Notes: generated by a model not told the origin, from the letters alone. A DNA stretch of 64,000 nt from Salmonella bongori NCTC 12419 (GCF_000252995.1 NC_015761.1:992001-1056000), one strand, 5' to 3'; counted from the stretch's first letter, positions 43,640 through 52,140 are shown. Program-made: numbers and translations.

Positions 43640-43735
43640 ATGCAGTTTTCAACGACCCCAACGCTGGAAGGACAAAGCATCGTGGAGTACTGCGGTGTGG
43701 TGACGGGCGAAGCCATTTTAGGTGCCAATATTATT
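43640..43735 (+). pseudogene. 5' fragment of ybjQ
   Basis: Encodes [20 protein letters not shown] followed by [11 protein letters not shown], the N-terminal third of the conserved chromosomal protein YbjQ (DUF74), then diverges. It is a displaced gene fragment within the prophage end. Confidence 0.75.
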
Positions 43736-44198
43736 GGTGCCTGGTCTGACGCCCGGCGAGTGGCGCTTTATCCCTGCATCCATATAGTCGATTGCCTTTT
43801 GGAGTTCTTCAATCAAAGTAATGGCTTTCGTCCGTGAGATACACATAAACTGGTCAAGGAACTCTTGCAACGTCAGTAGCATTCCTGAACTGACAGATTT
43901 TGAAGTGAGCTATTCACTTCTCACGAACGAGGTCTATCTGTCCACCTCATTTACAGACAACATGGCCTGTATACCAAACTGGCCGTTGGAATCTGTACTG
44001 GTCATATGGTTATCTGATACTGTTTTTTTTGTACAGTTCATTATTCGGTGGTTGTGTAAGTGTAGTCAAGTGGATATGCCTGACTGGAAAGAATATTGTT
44101 TGTTTGATAGGAGCTAACTTTTTGTTTTTGCTGAATGTTTGAAATAAAGTAGTATTCTTTCTATTTATTATAACCACATGATAATAAATAAATTTTTT
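43736..44198. other. Prophage right-end debris
   Basis: No intact gene is supported. On the reverse strand 43760-43885 reads like a short broken frame ([20 protein letters not shown]). The last 60 bp before attR are very AT-rich. Confidence 0.4.
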
Positions 44199-44276
44199 CC
44201 GGTCTTGAAAACCGGCGACCCGAAAGGGTTCCAGAGTTCGAATCTCTGCGCTTCCGCCAGATTAAACAAGGGGTTA
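44199..44276 (+). repeat. attR: 78-bp prophage attachment repeat
   Basis: Identical to serT positions 15057-15134, so it carries the 3' part of the tRNA gene from the anticodon stem to the CCA and beyond. It is followed by ACCGAAAGGTAACCCCTTTG, a terminator hairpin that probably was the original serT terminator before integration. Confidence 0.93.
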
Positions 44277-44368
44277 CCGAAAGGTAACCCCTTTGTTTTT
44301 GGGCTGTTAGAATACACTTAGAATATTCACTTAGAATATTTTCCCTTGTTCCTTTAACGGCAGACAAA

Positions 44369-44396
44369 AAAATCCCGCCGAAGCGGGAGAATTTCA
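44369..44396. terminator. Terminator of the StbDE-like operon
   Basis: Hairpin ATCCCGCC/GGCGGGA-type (TCCCGCCGAAGCGGGA) with an A run on its left, suiting leftward transcription from the toxin gene. Confidence 0.75.
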
Positions 44397-44723
44397 GGCC
44401 TGGATGAGACGCTTAAACAGCAACTGTTTGATGTCCTGACGGTGCGACAAAATCGCATGTGCTGTTACTGTCGAGCCATCCACCGAATACAAAACACGAT
44501 ACCCGCCTGCGGTATTGCATTCCCGGTATTTTGCCACCCCGAGTTTCATCAGTTCCGGGCAAATCTGACAACCGAGCGGAAACTGGCCTACCTGTTTCTC
44601 AAATTGTTCGAGAATTTCTGAAACCACAGGTTTAGCTTCTACCTCATGCCGGTGGAGAAAACTTGCGATATCGTCGACGCAGGTTTTGACGGTGTGTGTG
44701 TATTCGATTTTGACTTTTTCCAT
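44394..44723 (-). CDS. RelE/ParE-family toxin (StbE-like)
   Basis: A 109-residue RelE/ParE-type protein (GVAKYRECNTAGGYRVLYSV; HAILSHRQDIKQLLFKRLIQA). It lies 25 bp behind its antitoxin gene. Such toxins act on ribosome-bound mRNA or gyrase depending on subgroup, which the sequence alone does not tell. Confidence 0.87.
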   Translation of the reverse strand: MEKVKIEYTHTVKTCVDDIASFLHRHEVEAKPVVSEILEQFEKQVGQFPLGCQICPELMKLGVAKYRECNTAGGYRVLYSVDGSTVTAHAILSHRQDIKQLLFKRLIQA

Positions 44724-44748
44724 TACTGGATCCTTATATCAATTTCTC

Positions 44749-44979
44749 TCATATAAGCCCGTCCAGTAACTGCTCCTTTGAATATACGTTGCCATTGGTT
44801 TTGTCCTGCTCTGACAGGGTAAGAAGTTTCAGAAGAGCAATGGCGTTTTCCCGCTCCTGTTGCTGAGCATATGACTCAATAACATACGCGGGTACACCAT
44901 TTTGAGTTACCAGTATTGGCTCTGACAATTCGAGAGAAGCAGCATTCTTCTTGACGAAGCTGATCGTTTCTACTCGCAT
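44749..44979 (-). CDS. Phd/YefM-type antitoxin (StbD-like)
   Basis: A 76-residue antitoxin: an N-terminal Phd/YefM DNA-binding fold (MRVETISFVKKNAASLELSE, PILVTQNGVPAYVIESY) and a charged C-terminal tail. It precedes the toxin. Promoter autoregulation is expected from the family. Confidence 0.87.
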   Translation of the reverse strand: MRVETISFVKKNAASLELSEPILVTQNGVPAYVIESYAQQQERENAIALLKLLTLSEQDKTNGNVYSKEQLLDGLI

Positions 44980-45059
44980 TAGGCGTAACCTCGCTTTAAA
45001 TAAAATCCTCAGGATTGTTGATTCGGCCTAAATATAGACCATATTTAGGCCTTTGACAA

Positions 45060-45840
45060 CTATGCGAACTGGCTGATAGCCGGGATATCAAGGGAAGGGG
45101 TTACTTTAACCTTACGATCGTAAACCAGTACCTGGCTCTCGGTTTTGTGGCCGGAGAATAGCTGCTTATCGCGACTCGATCCTTTATAGTCAGAAATCGC
45201 CTTTGCTTTGATGTCGTGGAATGTACATCCGAACGGTGTTCCGGCTTTTTGCTCTGCGGCTTTTTTTGCTTTGTCCCACCACTTATTAAGTGTCCTGCCC
45301 GTCACCTTTTCGCCGTTAGCGTTGGTGATAACATATTTTCCATTTTCGCCCATAGTATTTCTCGCGAGTTGAAATGCGGAACGAAGGCGAGGAGACTGCT
45401 CCTTAATTTGTTTCTTCCCGGTTTTTGTTCTGCTCAATAAACAAATCAGCATCCATCACATCACCCGAGACCTTCTCCAGAACGTCCCCTGGCGGGCGGC
45501 GCACAAATACGAAACTTCCATCGCAACGCGTAATGTAGGTGTGGTTTCTTCATAAATCGCCGCATAATGCTCATCACTGATGTAGACGGTACGTGGTTTC
45601 GAGATAAATTTACGTCCCCTTTTTCAGGGGTTCCCCTTCACATATCCACGTGCAAATCCCCATCCGTAAACACGGCTAAGGCTCGCGAGCTGTGTCTTAC
45701 TTTTCAGCCTTCTCTTGCCCATAAAAATTCTGATGTGTTCTGTTTTTACCGTGTCTGCACGCATTTTCCCAAAAACAGCCAGCAGATTACGCTGGGGCTG
45801 GTGATACTCTTTTTGAATTCGTGGTGCTGGCTCGGTACTG
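45060..45840 (-). pseudogene. Remnant of a second tyrosine integrase
   Basis: The last 130 residues are in one frame (TFHDIKAKAISDYKGSSRDK, GHKTESQVLVYDRKV) and align with the prophage integrase at 15223. The N-terminal part survives in other frames (QPQRNLLAVFGKMRADTVKT, SRVYGWGFARGYVKGNP) with stop codons. The 5' end is lost at the border of the 1-kb repeat. It points to attR, so it is the relic of a separate serT-integrated island. Confidence 0.88.
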
Positions 45841-45850
45841 GCATTTTATC

Positions 45851-46862
45851 GGGGATATTACCGGGGGGCGAAATCTGCATGAAAATGGAATACCAGGAAG
45901 GAGATCAGGAACTCCATCTGTGAACACGGCTCAATAATGAGCAGACTAAATGGAATATGTCCTAAATTTGATTGAAAGCGTTGCATTAAAGATATTAAAA
46001 CCTTGAGGATATTTAAGGATCAGTACTGGATGGATGATAGTGAGATGATGTGAGGTATATTTTCAAAAGAAATTAATAGCTGCTGTATTTTTTATATTAA
46101 TAATATAAAAGGAAATGAAATATGCCGTTAAGTTTTTCAAGTTTAAGTTTAAATACCTTTGATGGGAGCGGGAGCATAGATACATATACGTTGGATATGC
46201 TCGACAGTATACGTAATGAAGCCAGACCTGCTGATGGCGGGACTGGGTCGACTGAAATTCAGGTGCAACTATCTGATGTGCTATACCAGGTATGCCATCG
46301 GCCCGATAAAGGCTTATTTAACGTGGTTCCGTTGTGTGAGCCGGGGCTGGATCGTTTTTCTTGTCAGGTAAGGGAGGGCAATGCAAAAAAGCTGGCAAAA
46401 GAATTAAACATTTCATGGAAGATTGATTTATGTAATTTTCAGGTTGAATCAGGAAGTTTTGCATGTTCTGAAGAATATTTAACATGTCCGATAACGATGG
46501 CTATTCCAACAAACGGTATTTTTGTTAAAGCATCATCACGGTCAGATGTTTGTCACTTATTTGATAAAGAGGCATTCTTCAATGTACTGTCCCTGGAGTT
46601 AAGACACCCTTTGAGTCAGGAGCCTATCCGTAGTGATATGATAGTTAGAAAGAGCGAATGTTATTTTAATACCGAACGTGATTGTTTTACCTTAAGATAG
46701 AATCTGATTAAACATTATCAGATGAACATGAACTTTGTACGGACAGGCGGAGGCGGCTGTCTTCACGGCTTACGAGTCTGAGGAGTAAGAGGCCCGGCAG
46801 CCAGAAATCTCCGTCACCTTCGATATGTCAGGTATCCTCAACGCACCCACATTCAACCCGCT
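45851..46862 (+). repeat. 1-kb direct repeat, copy 2
   Basis: Second copy of 38385-39395, lying directly at the broken end of the integrase remnant and followed by tail-fibre debris. Confidence 0.9.
46122..46700 (+). CDS. NleG-family type III effector, U-box-like E3 ligase (copy 2)
   Basis: The 192-residue product is identical to that of 38656-39234, including CPIT at 122-125 and HPLSQEPI at 162-169. The leader differs at a few bases (one in the AT stretch before the RBS). It lies outside the prophage att sites, between an integrase relic and tail-fibre debris, so the effector has been carried by more than one element or copied between them. Confidence 0.88.
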   Translation: MPLSFSSLSLNTFDGSGSIDTYTLDMLDSIRNEARPADGGTGSTEIQVQLSDVLYQVCHRPDKGLFNVVPLCEPGLDRFSCQVREGNAKKLAKELNISWKIDLCNFQVESGSFACSEEYLTCPITMAIPTNGIFVKASSRSDVCHLFDKEAFFNVLSLELRHPLSQEPIRSDMIVRKSECYFNTERDCFTLR

Positions 46863-46884
46863 ACGGCAGGTTTTTTAATGTTCG

Positions 46885-47440
46885 GGAAATACTGGCACGA
46901 CAAGAGGCTGCGATGGAGGCCTGATAACGGACGAGGTTTACAACAATGGCTATTCTACGCAATACGAAAATATTTTGCGTCTGGCCGGAACTGGTGATGG
47001 GGAGATATTAATCGGATGGAGTGGGGTAACGGTGCGCCAGCTCCCGCCTATCTCTGTGGCCATCGTGATGCCGCTGACGCTGAGTGGTCCGAATGGGCAA
47101 TGCTCTACACCTTACTAAATCCGCCACTGGTTCGTATCCAGTAGGGGAGGCGATTGTATGGCTGTCTGATGCCACTCCAGCAGGTTACGCCCTGATGTAC
47201 GGGCAGTCCTTCGATAAATCTGTTTACCCGCCACTAGCGATAGCCTATCCAGCCGGCGTTATTCCGGGCATGTGCGGCTGGACAATCAAAGGTAAACCCG
47301 CAAGCAGCCGCGCAATGTTGTCACAGGAAATGAGCGGTAACGAATCGCACAGTCATAGCGCCAGGACGCAGGATACCATAGGGAGACTGGTAGACTGTGT
47401 TGATACCTCAAGCCCCACCAGGTCGGAAATACCAACATGA
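46885..47440 (+). pseudogene. Phage tail-fibre fragments
   Basis: Different frames give ITDEVYNNGYSTQYENILRL, DAADAEWSEWAMLYTLLNPP and VGEAIVWLSDATPAGYALMY (a tail-collar domain). These are pieces of a lambdoid side-tail-fibre gene with frameshifts and an early stop. They suggest that the effector first sat beside a phage tail-fibre gene, a usual moron site. Confidence 0.75.
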
Positions 47441-47589
47441 TGCGTTTTGTACGGGCTGGATTTCCGGTACACTGTTGTACTCATATTCACACTTAAAATA
47501 TTCTTATCATTCTTATAAACAATTTATATAAATTGTTTTGCATGTTAGCATTCCATATTGGTTTAAATTCACAGGATTTTTTAAGAGGT

Positions 47590-48444
47590 ATGACCACTAT
47601 AGCAATTGTTACTGCTTATTTTGATATAGGCAGAAGCCAATGGACATCTCAAAATGGATTTGCTCCATGCATTGAACGAGATACTGATGAATATATGGCC
47701 TGGTTTTCTAATCTTGCACAACTTGAAAATGATATGGTTATTTTTACCTCACCTGACCTCAAACCCAGGATTGAGGAAATCCGGAGAGGAAAACCAACAA
47801 CGATTGTTACATTAGATTTCAATAAAGAATTTCATCATATCAGGAACCGGATTGCCTCTATACAGTCAGATGTAACGTTCAGGCTTAGAACACCTGTCGA
47901 GCAGCGCGGGAATCCAGAGTTCCTGTCGGCTGATTACGTTTTACTCTGCAATCTGAAAACATACTTTGTAAATAAAGCTATCAGGCAGGGGTTGATCAAA
48001 GACGACATGGTTGCCTGGATTGATTTTGGATATTGTAGAGATTCAGATACCACGAATGGAATAAAAACGTGGTCCTGGTCCTTCAATAAGGAAAAAATGC
48101 ATTTTTTTACGATTAGAAGGGGTCTTAAACTTGAAACACTGGAATCAGTATACAACTGTATGTCAGGTAACCGTGTGTATATCATCGGTGGCGTTCTGGT
48201 CGGAGCGCTGGAAAAGTGGCAAGAATTTTACAGATTGGTGTGGCATTGCCAAAAAAAGGTGTTGAGAGAAAATATTGTGGATGATGATCAGGGGATATTT
48301 CTAATGTGTTATTATTATAGACCTGACATGATAAAGTTAAACTACCTGGGTAAAAACAAGTGGTTTGATTTATTCAGATGTAAGGGAAGGCGAACGATTC
48401 GTACTTTTTTTCGCAAGATGAGAATATTATGTCTATACAAATGA
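47590..48444 (+). CDS. HtrL/WaaH-family glycosyltransferase-like protein
   Basis: The product of about 284 residues has the HtrL_YibB family pattern: TTIAIVTAYFDIGRSQW at the start, NDMVIFTSPDLKPRIEEIR, and DDMVAWIDFGYCRD. E. coli WaaH transfers glucuronic acid to the LPS inner core. The start is set to this motif; the close AGAGG means an upstream start (ATG 47542 or TTG 47533) is possible. Very AT-rich, a transfer sign. The acceptor is unknown. Confidence 0.82.
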   Translation: MTTIAIVTAYFDIGRSQWTSQNGFAPCIERDTDEYMAWFSNLAQLENDMVIFTSPDLKPRIEEIRRGKPTTIVTLDFNKEFHHIRNRIASIQSDVTFRLRTPVEQRGNPEFLSADYVLLCNLKTYFVNKAIRQGLIKDDMVAWIDFGYCRDSDTTNGIKTWSWSFNKEKMHFFTIRRGLKLETLESVYNCMSGNRVYIIGGVLVGALEKWQEFYRLVWHCQKKVLRENIVDDDQGIFLMCYYYRPDMIKLNYLGKNKWFDLFRCKGRRTIRTFFRKMRILCLYK

Positions 48445-48460
48445 ATGTGTTAATTTATAA

Positions 48461-48496
48461 AAAGCCAGGCATGTAGATTATGCCGGGCTTTTAAAA
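48461..48496. terminator. Terminator after the WaaH-like gene
   Basis: AAAAAGCCAGGCAT-loop-ATGCCGGGCTTTT forms a hairpin with A and T runs, usable in both directions. Confidence 0.8.
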
Positions 48497-48506
48497 ACTG
48501 AGAGAT

Positions 48507-48737
48507 TTATTTTTTACCCTGTATCTCTAAATGAGACTGGTTTTCATTTGCCGATTTCACTCTGTCATTATTCATTTCACTATTAACAATCTTTTTATTA
48601 AGCATATAACCAATGAGACATGAAAGGATAGACTTAATCATTAGACCACTTAGCCATCTGTCCTTGCTTCTGAATTGTTCAGCGAATGAACAATCAAATT
48701 TGTCATTGGTAGATTTATATAGAAAGGTATGTACCAT
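48507..48737 (-). CDS. Hypothetical protein (76 aa)
   Basis: A frame with one hydrophobic stretch (GLMIKSILSCLIGYML). It has no recognised family and a weak start context; it may be a remnant. Confidence 0.3.
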   Translation of the reverse strand: MVHTFLYKSTNDKFDCSFAEQFRSKDRWLSGLMIKSILSCLIGYMLNKKIVNSEMNNDRVKSANENQSHLEIQGKK

Positions 48738-48932
48738 TGCTCCCTGCCTATCATAATCCCATGACCTTTATTGATCATTTGTTGATGACACCAGATGCCA
48801 GGTCGGAAATGGCGTAAACCCAGCATCGCAGGAACCCGGTAGCAGACTGTAAGGGCAGATAGCACTTCCGGGCATATATCTACTGAAAAATCAACATATA
48901 TAGAATTGACTCCAGATCAGAATAATGTATTT

Positions 48933-51740
48933 CTATTCCTCCTCCGGTGAAAGTGGTTCCTCCTTAATCTGCACTAAGCGTAATGCCATGCCCGGTTCAA
49001 AATGCTGGTAATCCGCTCCGTAGTCAAACCACAGTTCTTCCCCGGCGGAGATGTCGCGTGTGGTGAGGTAAAAGGTAATATTCTTTCCGACAAGGACCGC
49101 GCTGACGTTCTGTCTTGCTTCTGCCTCCGCGGTCCGGCGGCCAAATACCGGGTTGTTAATCAGGCTGAGGAGATTTCCCTGCGGCCAGGCAGAAACGATT
49201 CGCTCCTGGCTTCGTGTGGCAAAGTAATAATTACTGGCTTCCCTGCCGTATTCTTTTTCATATTCATACCGTACCGTTTCGCTTTCCAGCAGGCGGCCGG
49301 AGTAGGGCCCCAGTACGGTGAAGGCGGGAAGGTCAGTACGCGCGTAAACGGTGCGCCCCCGGTAGCCGTCGCTGTCATCAAGAGGAATCGACACGGTCAT
49401 CATGTCATTCATGCGCGCATCATGGTTACCTTCATTTTGCAGGAACCACTGGACATCCTGATTAATCCGGGCTTTTGTCTCCCGGGGGAGCCGGTTAAAA
49501 AGGCTCCCCCAGAGAGTGACCTGTAAGGTCTCCTTTCTGCCTTCTGCCTGTGCCAGAACCGATACCGTCGGGTCACGCCAGTGCTGCAGAATCGGCAGGT
49601 TATTGTTTATCTGATGCGTCCGCCAGGTCACGGCGTCTTCCTCTTTCTTAATCTGTTTTGTCGTTGGAACCGGAATATCTTCCCCTGCCACGGGGATGGC
49701 GCGCTTATCGCCGCTGCTTGCCAGAGATGTATCCGCCCTGACGGTGAGTGACCCCCTTCCACCCGTGGATGTTGAAGGCTGTGAACTGTCCTGCGTGACA
49801 GTGGTGGTGAATAACGTGCTGCCGTGGGGCATTTTGCTGTCTGCCGGTGCCAGAGATTGTCCGGTACGTTCGTTGGATATCCCCTGTGCCTGCGCCCATG
49901 TTCTCTGGCCGCCAGCCTCGCGTGTCGCCTCCGTCGACAGGTTCCGCCATGTCTGCATCGGGGAATCGGTAACAGGGGCATTCCTTTTCTTTGACTGCTG
50001 CAGCCGCACTACACCGCGGGGTGCCAGTCCGGTGTTTGTCAGAAAGGTTCTGGCACTTCCGACGGATATTCCCTGTGCCTGCGCCCATGCTACCCAGCCA
50101 CCAGCCTCGCGTTTCGCCTCTGGTGTCATGTCCCGCCACGCTCGAATCTGTTTACTGGTAATAGAGGTTCCTTTTCCCTCTGGCGGCCGCAGGCGCGCCA
50201 CGCCGCTGGAAGTCAATCCGGTGTTTGTCAGATAGTTCGCTGCACTTATGATATTTATTCCCAGTGCCTGCGCCCATGCTTTCCAGCCGCCAGACTCGCG
50301 TTTTGCCTCCGGTGTCAGGTCCCGCCACGTCTGAATCTGGGTTTTGGTAATAGGGACGTCCCTTTTCCCGGGCGGCTGCAGCCGCGCCACACCGCGGTAT
50401 GTCAGTCCGGTGTTTGTCAGAAAGGTTCTGGCACTTCCGACGGATATTCCCTGTCCCTGCGCCCATGCTACCCAGCCACCAGCCTCGCGTTTCGCCTCCG
50501 GTGTCATGTCCCGCCATGCTCGAATCTGTTTACTGGTAATAGAGGTCCCTCTTACTTCTGGCGGTCGCAGGCGTGCCACGCCGCCGGGAGACAATCCAGT
50601 GTTTGTTAAAAAGTTCGCTGCACTTCCGACGGATATTCCCTGTGCCTGTGCCCATGCTCTCCAGCCACCCGCCTCGCGTTTCGCCTCCGGTGTCAGGTCC
50701 CGCCACGTCTGAATCTGGGCGTCGGTAATAGAGGCTCCTCTTCCTTCTGGCGGCTGCAGTCGCGCCACACCGCGGAGTGTCAGTCCGGTGTTTGTCAGAA
50801 AGCTTTTGGCACTTCCGACAGATATTCCCTGTGTGTGCGCCCATGCTCTCCAGCCGCCAGACTCGCGTTTCGCCTCCGGTGTCAGGTCACGCCACGCCCG
50901 AAGTTGTTTGTCCGTAATGGAGGGGCGCTTCGCCTCAGCCGGCAACAACCGCTCTATGCCGCGCGGAGTCAGTCCGCTGTTTGTCAGATAGTTCTCAGCA
51001 TTCCTGATGGCTATTCCCTGTGCCCGCGCCCATACTTTCCAGCTACCAGCCTCACGTTTTGCCTCCGGCGTCAGGTCACGCCACGCCTGAAGTTGTCTGC
51101 TTGTAATGGAGGAAAACTTCTTCCCGACCGACAATAACCGCGCTACGCCGCGGGGAGTGAGTCCGCTGTTTGTCAGATAGTTCCTGCTACTCTCGATGCC
51201 TATTCCCTGCGCCCGCGCCCATACTTTCCAGCTACCAGCCTCACGTTTTGCCTCCGGCGTCAGGTCATTCCACGCCTGAATCTGCGCGTTGGTAATGGAA
51301 GGGAGCTTTGGGCGCGCTCCAGGCTCTGTTACGGTAGCGGTCCTGCTGTCAGAGCTTACTGACAACGGTAGTTCTTCCTGGGAATGTGCTGCATGCCATT
51401 CCGGGTCGCTCAGAAGGAGTGTGACAGTAGGAAAGTTGCTGCTTTTACCGGCGGCAATTGCGCATTGGGTTTCACCTGTGCCGACCATTCGCTCTGCCGT
51501 AAAATTTGCCTGCCGTCCCGGGGACGCCAGTGCTTTTAGCCTTAAAAAGCGCTTCAACCTGTCCGGTGCCGGTGTGCCTTCCTCCGGCTGATAAAAAACG
51601 CGAAAGCAGTGTGCAGCCTCATCCTGAGCGGTCAAGGGGAACCAGTCCCGGATATCGTTCCACGCCCGGCTTAAGTGGGTATCTGAGGTGCTGCTGGCTG
51701 CTGGTGCGTGAAAATGAATGACTGACCCGATACCCCGCAT
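48933..51740 (-). CDS. 935-aa tandem-repeat protein with C-terminal SET methyltransferase domain
   Basis: Start behind a textbook AGGAGGCACC. Residues 1-147: unique N-terminus. Residues 148-588: seven 63-residue repeats beginning at 148, 211, 274, 337, 400, 463 and 526, plus an eighth decayed unit from 589. Each unit reads W-DLTPEAKREAGGW-AWAQAQGIS-SA-FLTNTGLT-RGVARL, probably three helices. Residues 634-794: linker with TKQIKKEED. Residues about 795-912: SET domain (VYARTDLPAFTVLGPYSGRL, NLLSLINNP, NVSAVLVG, and TTRDISAGEELWFDYG, the last being the SET active-site signature). SET proteins methylate lysines, usually of histones; bacterial ones in pathogens act in host nuclei. Effector status is inferred from context beside SPI-5. 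No enzyme test or homologue search was possible. Confidence 0.85.
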   Translation of the reverse strand: MRGIGSVIHFHAPAASSTSDTHLSRAWNDIRDWFPLTAQDEAAHCFRVFYQPEEGTPAPDRLKRFLRLKALASPGRQANFTAERMVGTGETQCAIAAGKSSNFPTVTLLLSDPEWHAAHSQEELPLSVSSDSRTATVTEPGARPKLPSITNAQIQAWNDLTPEAKREAGSWKVWARAQGIGIESSRNYLTNSGLTPRGVARLLSVGKKFSSITSRQLQAWRDLTPEAKREAGSWKVWARAQGIAIRNAENYLTNSGLTPRGIERLLPAEAKRPSITDKQLRAWRDLTPEAKRESGGWRAWAHTQGISVGSAKSFLTNTGLTLRGVARLQPPEGRGASITDAQIQTWRDLTPEAKREAGGWRAWAQAQGISVGSAANFLTNTGLSPGGVARLRPPEVRGTSITSKQIRAWRDMTPEAKREAGGWVAWAQGQGISVGSARTFLTNTGLTYRGVARLQPPGKRDVPITKTQIQTWRDLTPEAKRESGGWKAWAQALGINIISAANYLTNTGLTSSGVARLRPPEGKGTSITSKQIRAWRDMTPEAKREAGGWVAWAQAQGISVGSARTFLTNTGLAPRGVVRLQQSKKRNAPVTDSPMQTWRNLSTEATREAGGQRTWAQAQGISNERTGQSLAPADSKMPHGSTLFTTTVTQDSSQPSTSTGGRGSLTVRADTSLASSGDKRAIPVAGEDIPVPTTKQIKKEEDAVTWRTHQINNNLPILQHWRDPTVSVLAQAEGRKETLQVTLWGSLFNRLPRETKARINQDVQWFLQNEGNHDARMNDMMTVSIPLDDSDGYRGRTVYARTDLPAFTVLGPYSGRLLESETVRYEYEKEYGREASNYYFATRSQERIVSAWPQGNLLSLINNPVFGRRTAEAEARQNVSAVLVGKNITFYLTTRDISAGEELWFDYGADYQHFEPGMALRLVQIKEEPLSPEEE
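49842..51299 (-). repeat. 189-bp coding tandem repeats (eight units)
   Basis: The repeats have a strict period of 189 bp (63 codons) with no length variation across units 1-7; unit 8 is degenerate after its first half. Units 5 and 7 are nearly identical, as are parts of 1 and 2, showing recent unit copying. Confidence 0.92.
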
Positions 51741-51839
51741 GGTGCCTCCTGCTGATACCCGTCTGGTTTAACGTAAACAGGAGAACGCTACCATCGCGCC
51801 TTATAATTTTCTTTTAAATAATGTCCATCTGCATGAACG
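51741..51839 (-). promoter_or_regulatory. Upstream region of the SET-repeat gene
   Basis: The short stretch before the gene contains the strong ribosome-binding site and AT-rich DNA (TTATAATTTTCTTTTAAATAA near 51801) that may include the leftward promoter. No operator is recognised. Confidence 0.4.
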
Positions 51840-52140
51840 TGCTCCGGTCCTGTCGATTTAAATCGGTCAATTCCGTGAGTGGCCGAGTACACAACAGGGG
51901 GCGAAAAACTGTGGCTATCTGACTGGGTAAGCCGAGGCAGAACGCTTTCATTGAGCGCTTTAACCGGATATACCGTACAGAAATACTTGCTTTTATCTGT
52001 TCAGAACACTGAATGAAGTGCGAGAAATTATAGATAATGGTTGTCAGAATATAACTGTTAACGCTTGTATGTATCACTGAACAATATGAAGCCGGAGGAA
52101 TATCGACAACCCCCTTATTTGGCCGGGAACTAAAAAAATA
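51840..52140 (+). pseudogene. IS3-family transposase (OrfB) remnant
   Basis: Frames here give QNAFIERFNRIYRTEILAF, LFRTLNEVREIIDNG and a degenerate SRRNIDNPLIWPG, the C-terminal end of IS3-family integrase-type transposases, broken by frameshifts and stops. Confidence 0.7.

Larger units (their letters stand above)
15057..44276. mobile_element. Defective lambdoid prophage in serT
   Basis: A 29.2-kb element bounded by 78-bp att repeats. It has the lambdoid order int, repressor, cro, cII, O, P, accessory early genes, Q, lysis. An HNH endonuclease gene follows lysis, but terminase, portal, capsid and tail genes are not recognisable; unrecognised genes, effector genes and tnpB fill the right end. 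It is therefore likely unable to form particles alone, although it may excise, replicate or lyse. Confidence 0.9.

Noticed and set aside
45567..45923. 118-residue frame on the plus strand
   Set aside because: It runs antisense to the integrase relic and then into the NleG repeat leader; it has no protein-like features.
47084..47440. 118-residue frame as an intact gene
   Set aside because: It is a tail-collar piece of a broken tail-fibre gene; the N-terminal part is in other frames.
49628..50844. Several 100-180 residue frames on both strands within the repeat gene
   Set aside because: They repeat with the same 189-bp period and are by-products of the GC-rich coding repeat.
49842..51299. Regular 189-bp repeats as a CRISPR-like array or satellite
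   Set aside because: The period is a whole number of codons, the repeats are translated in one intact frame, and units vary as protein repeats do.
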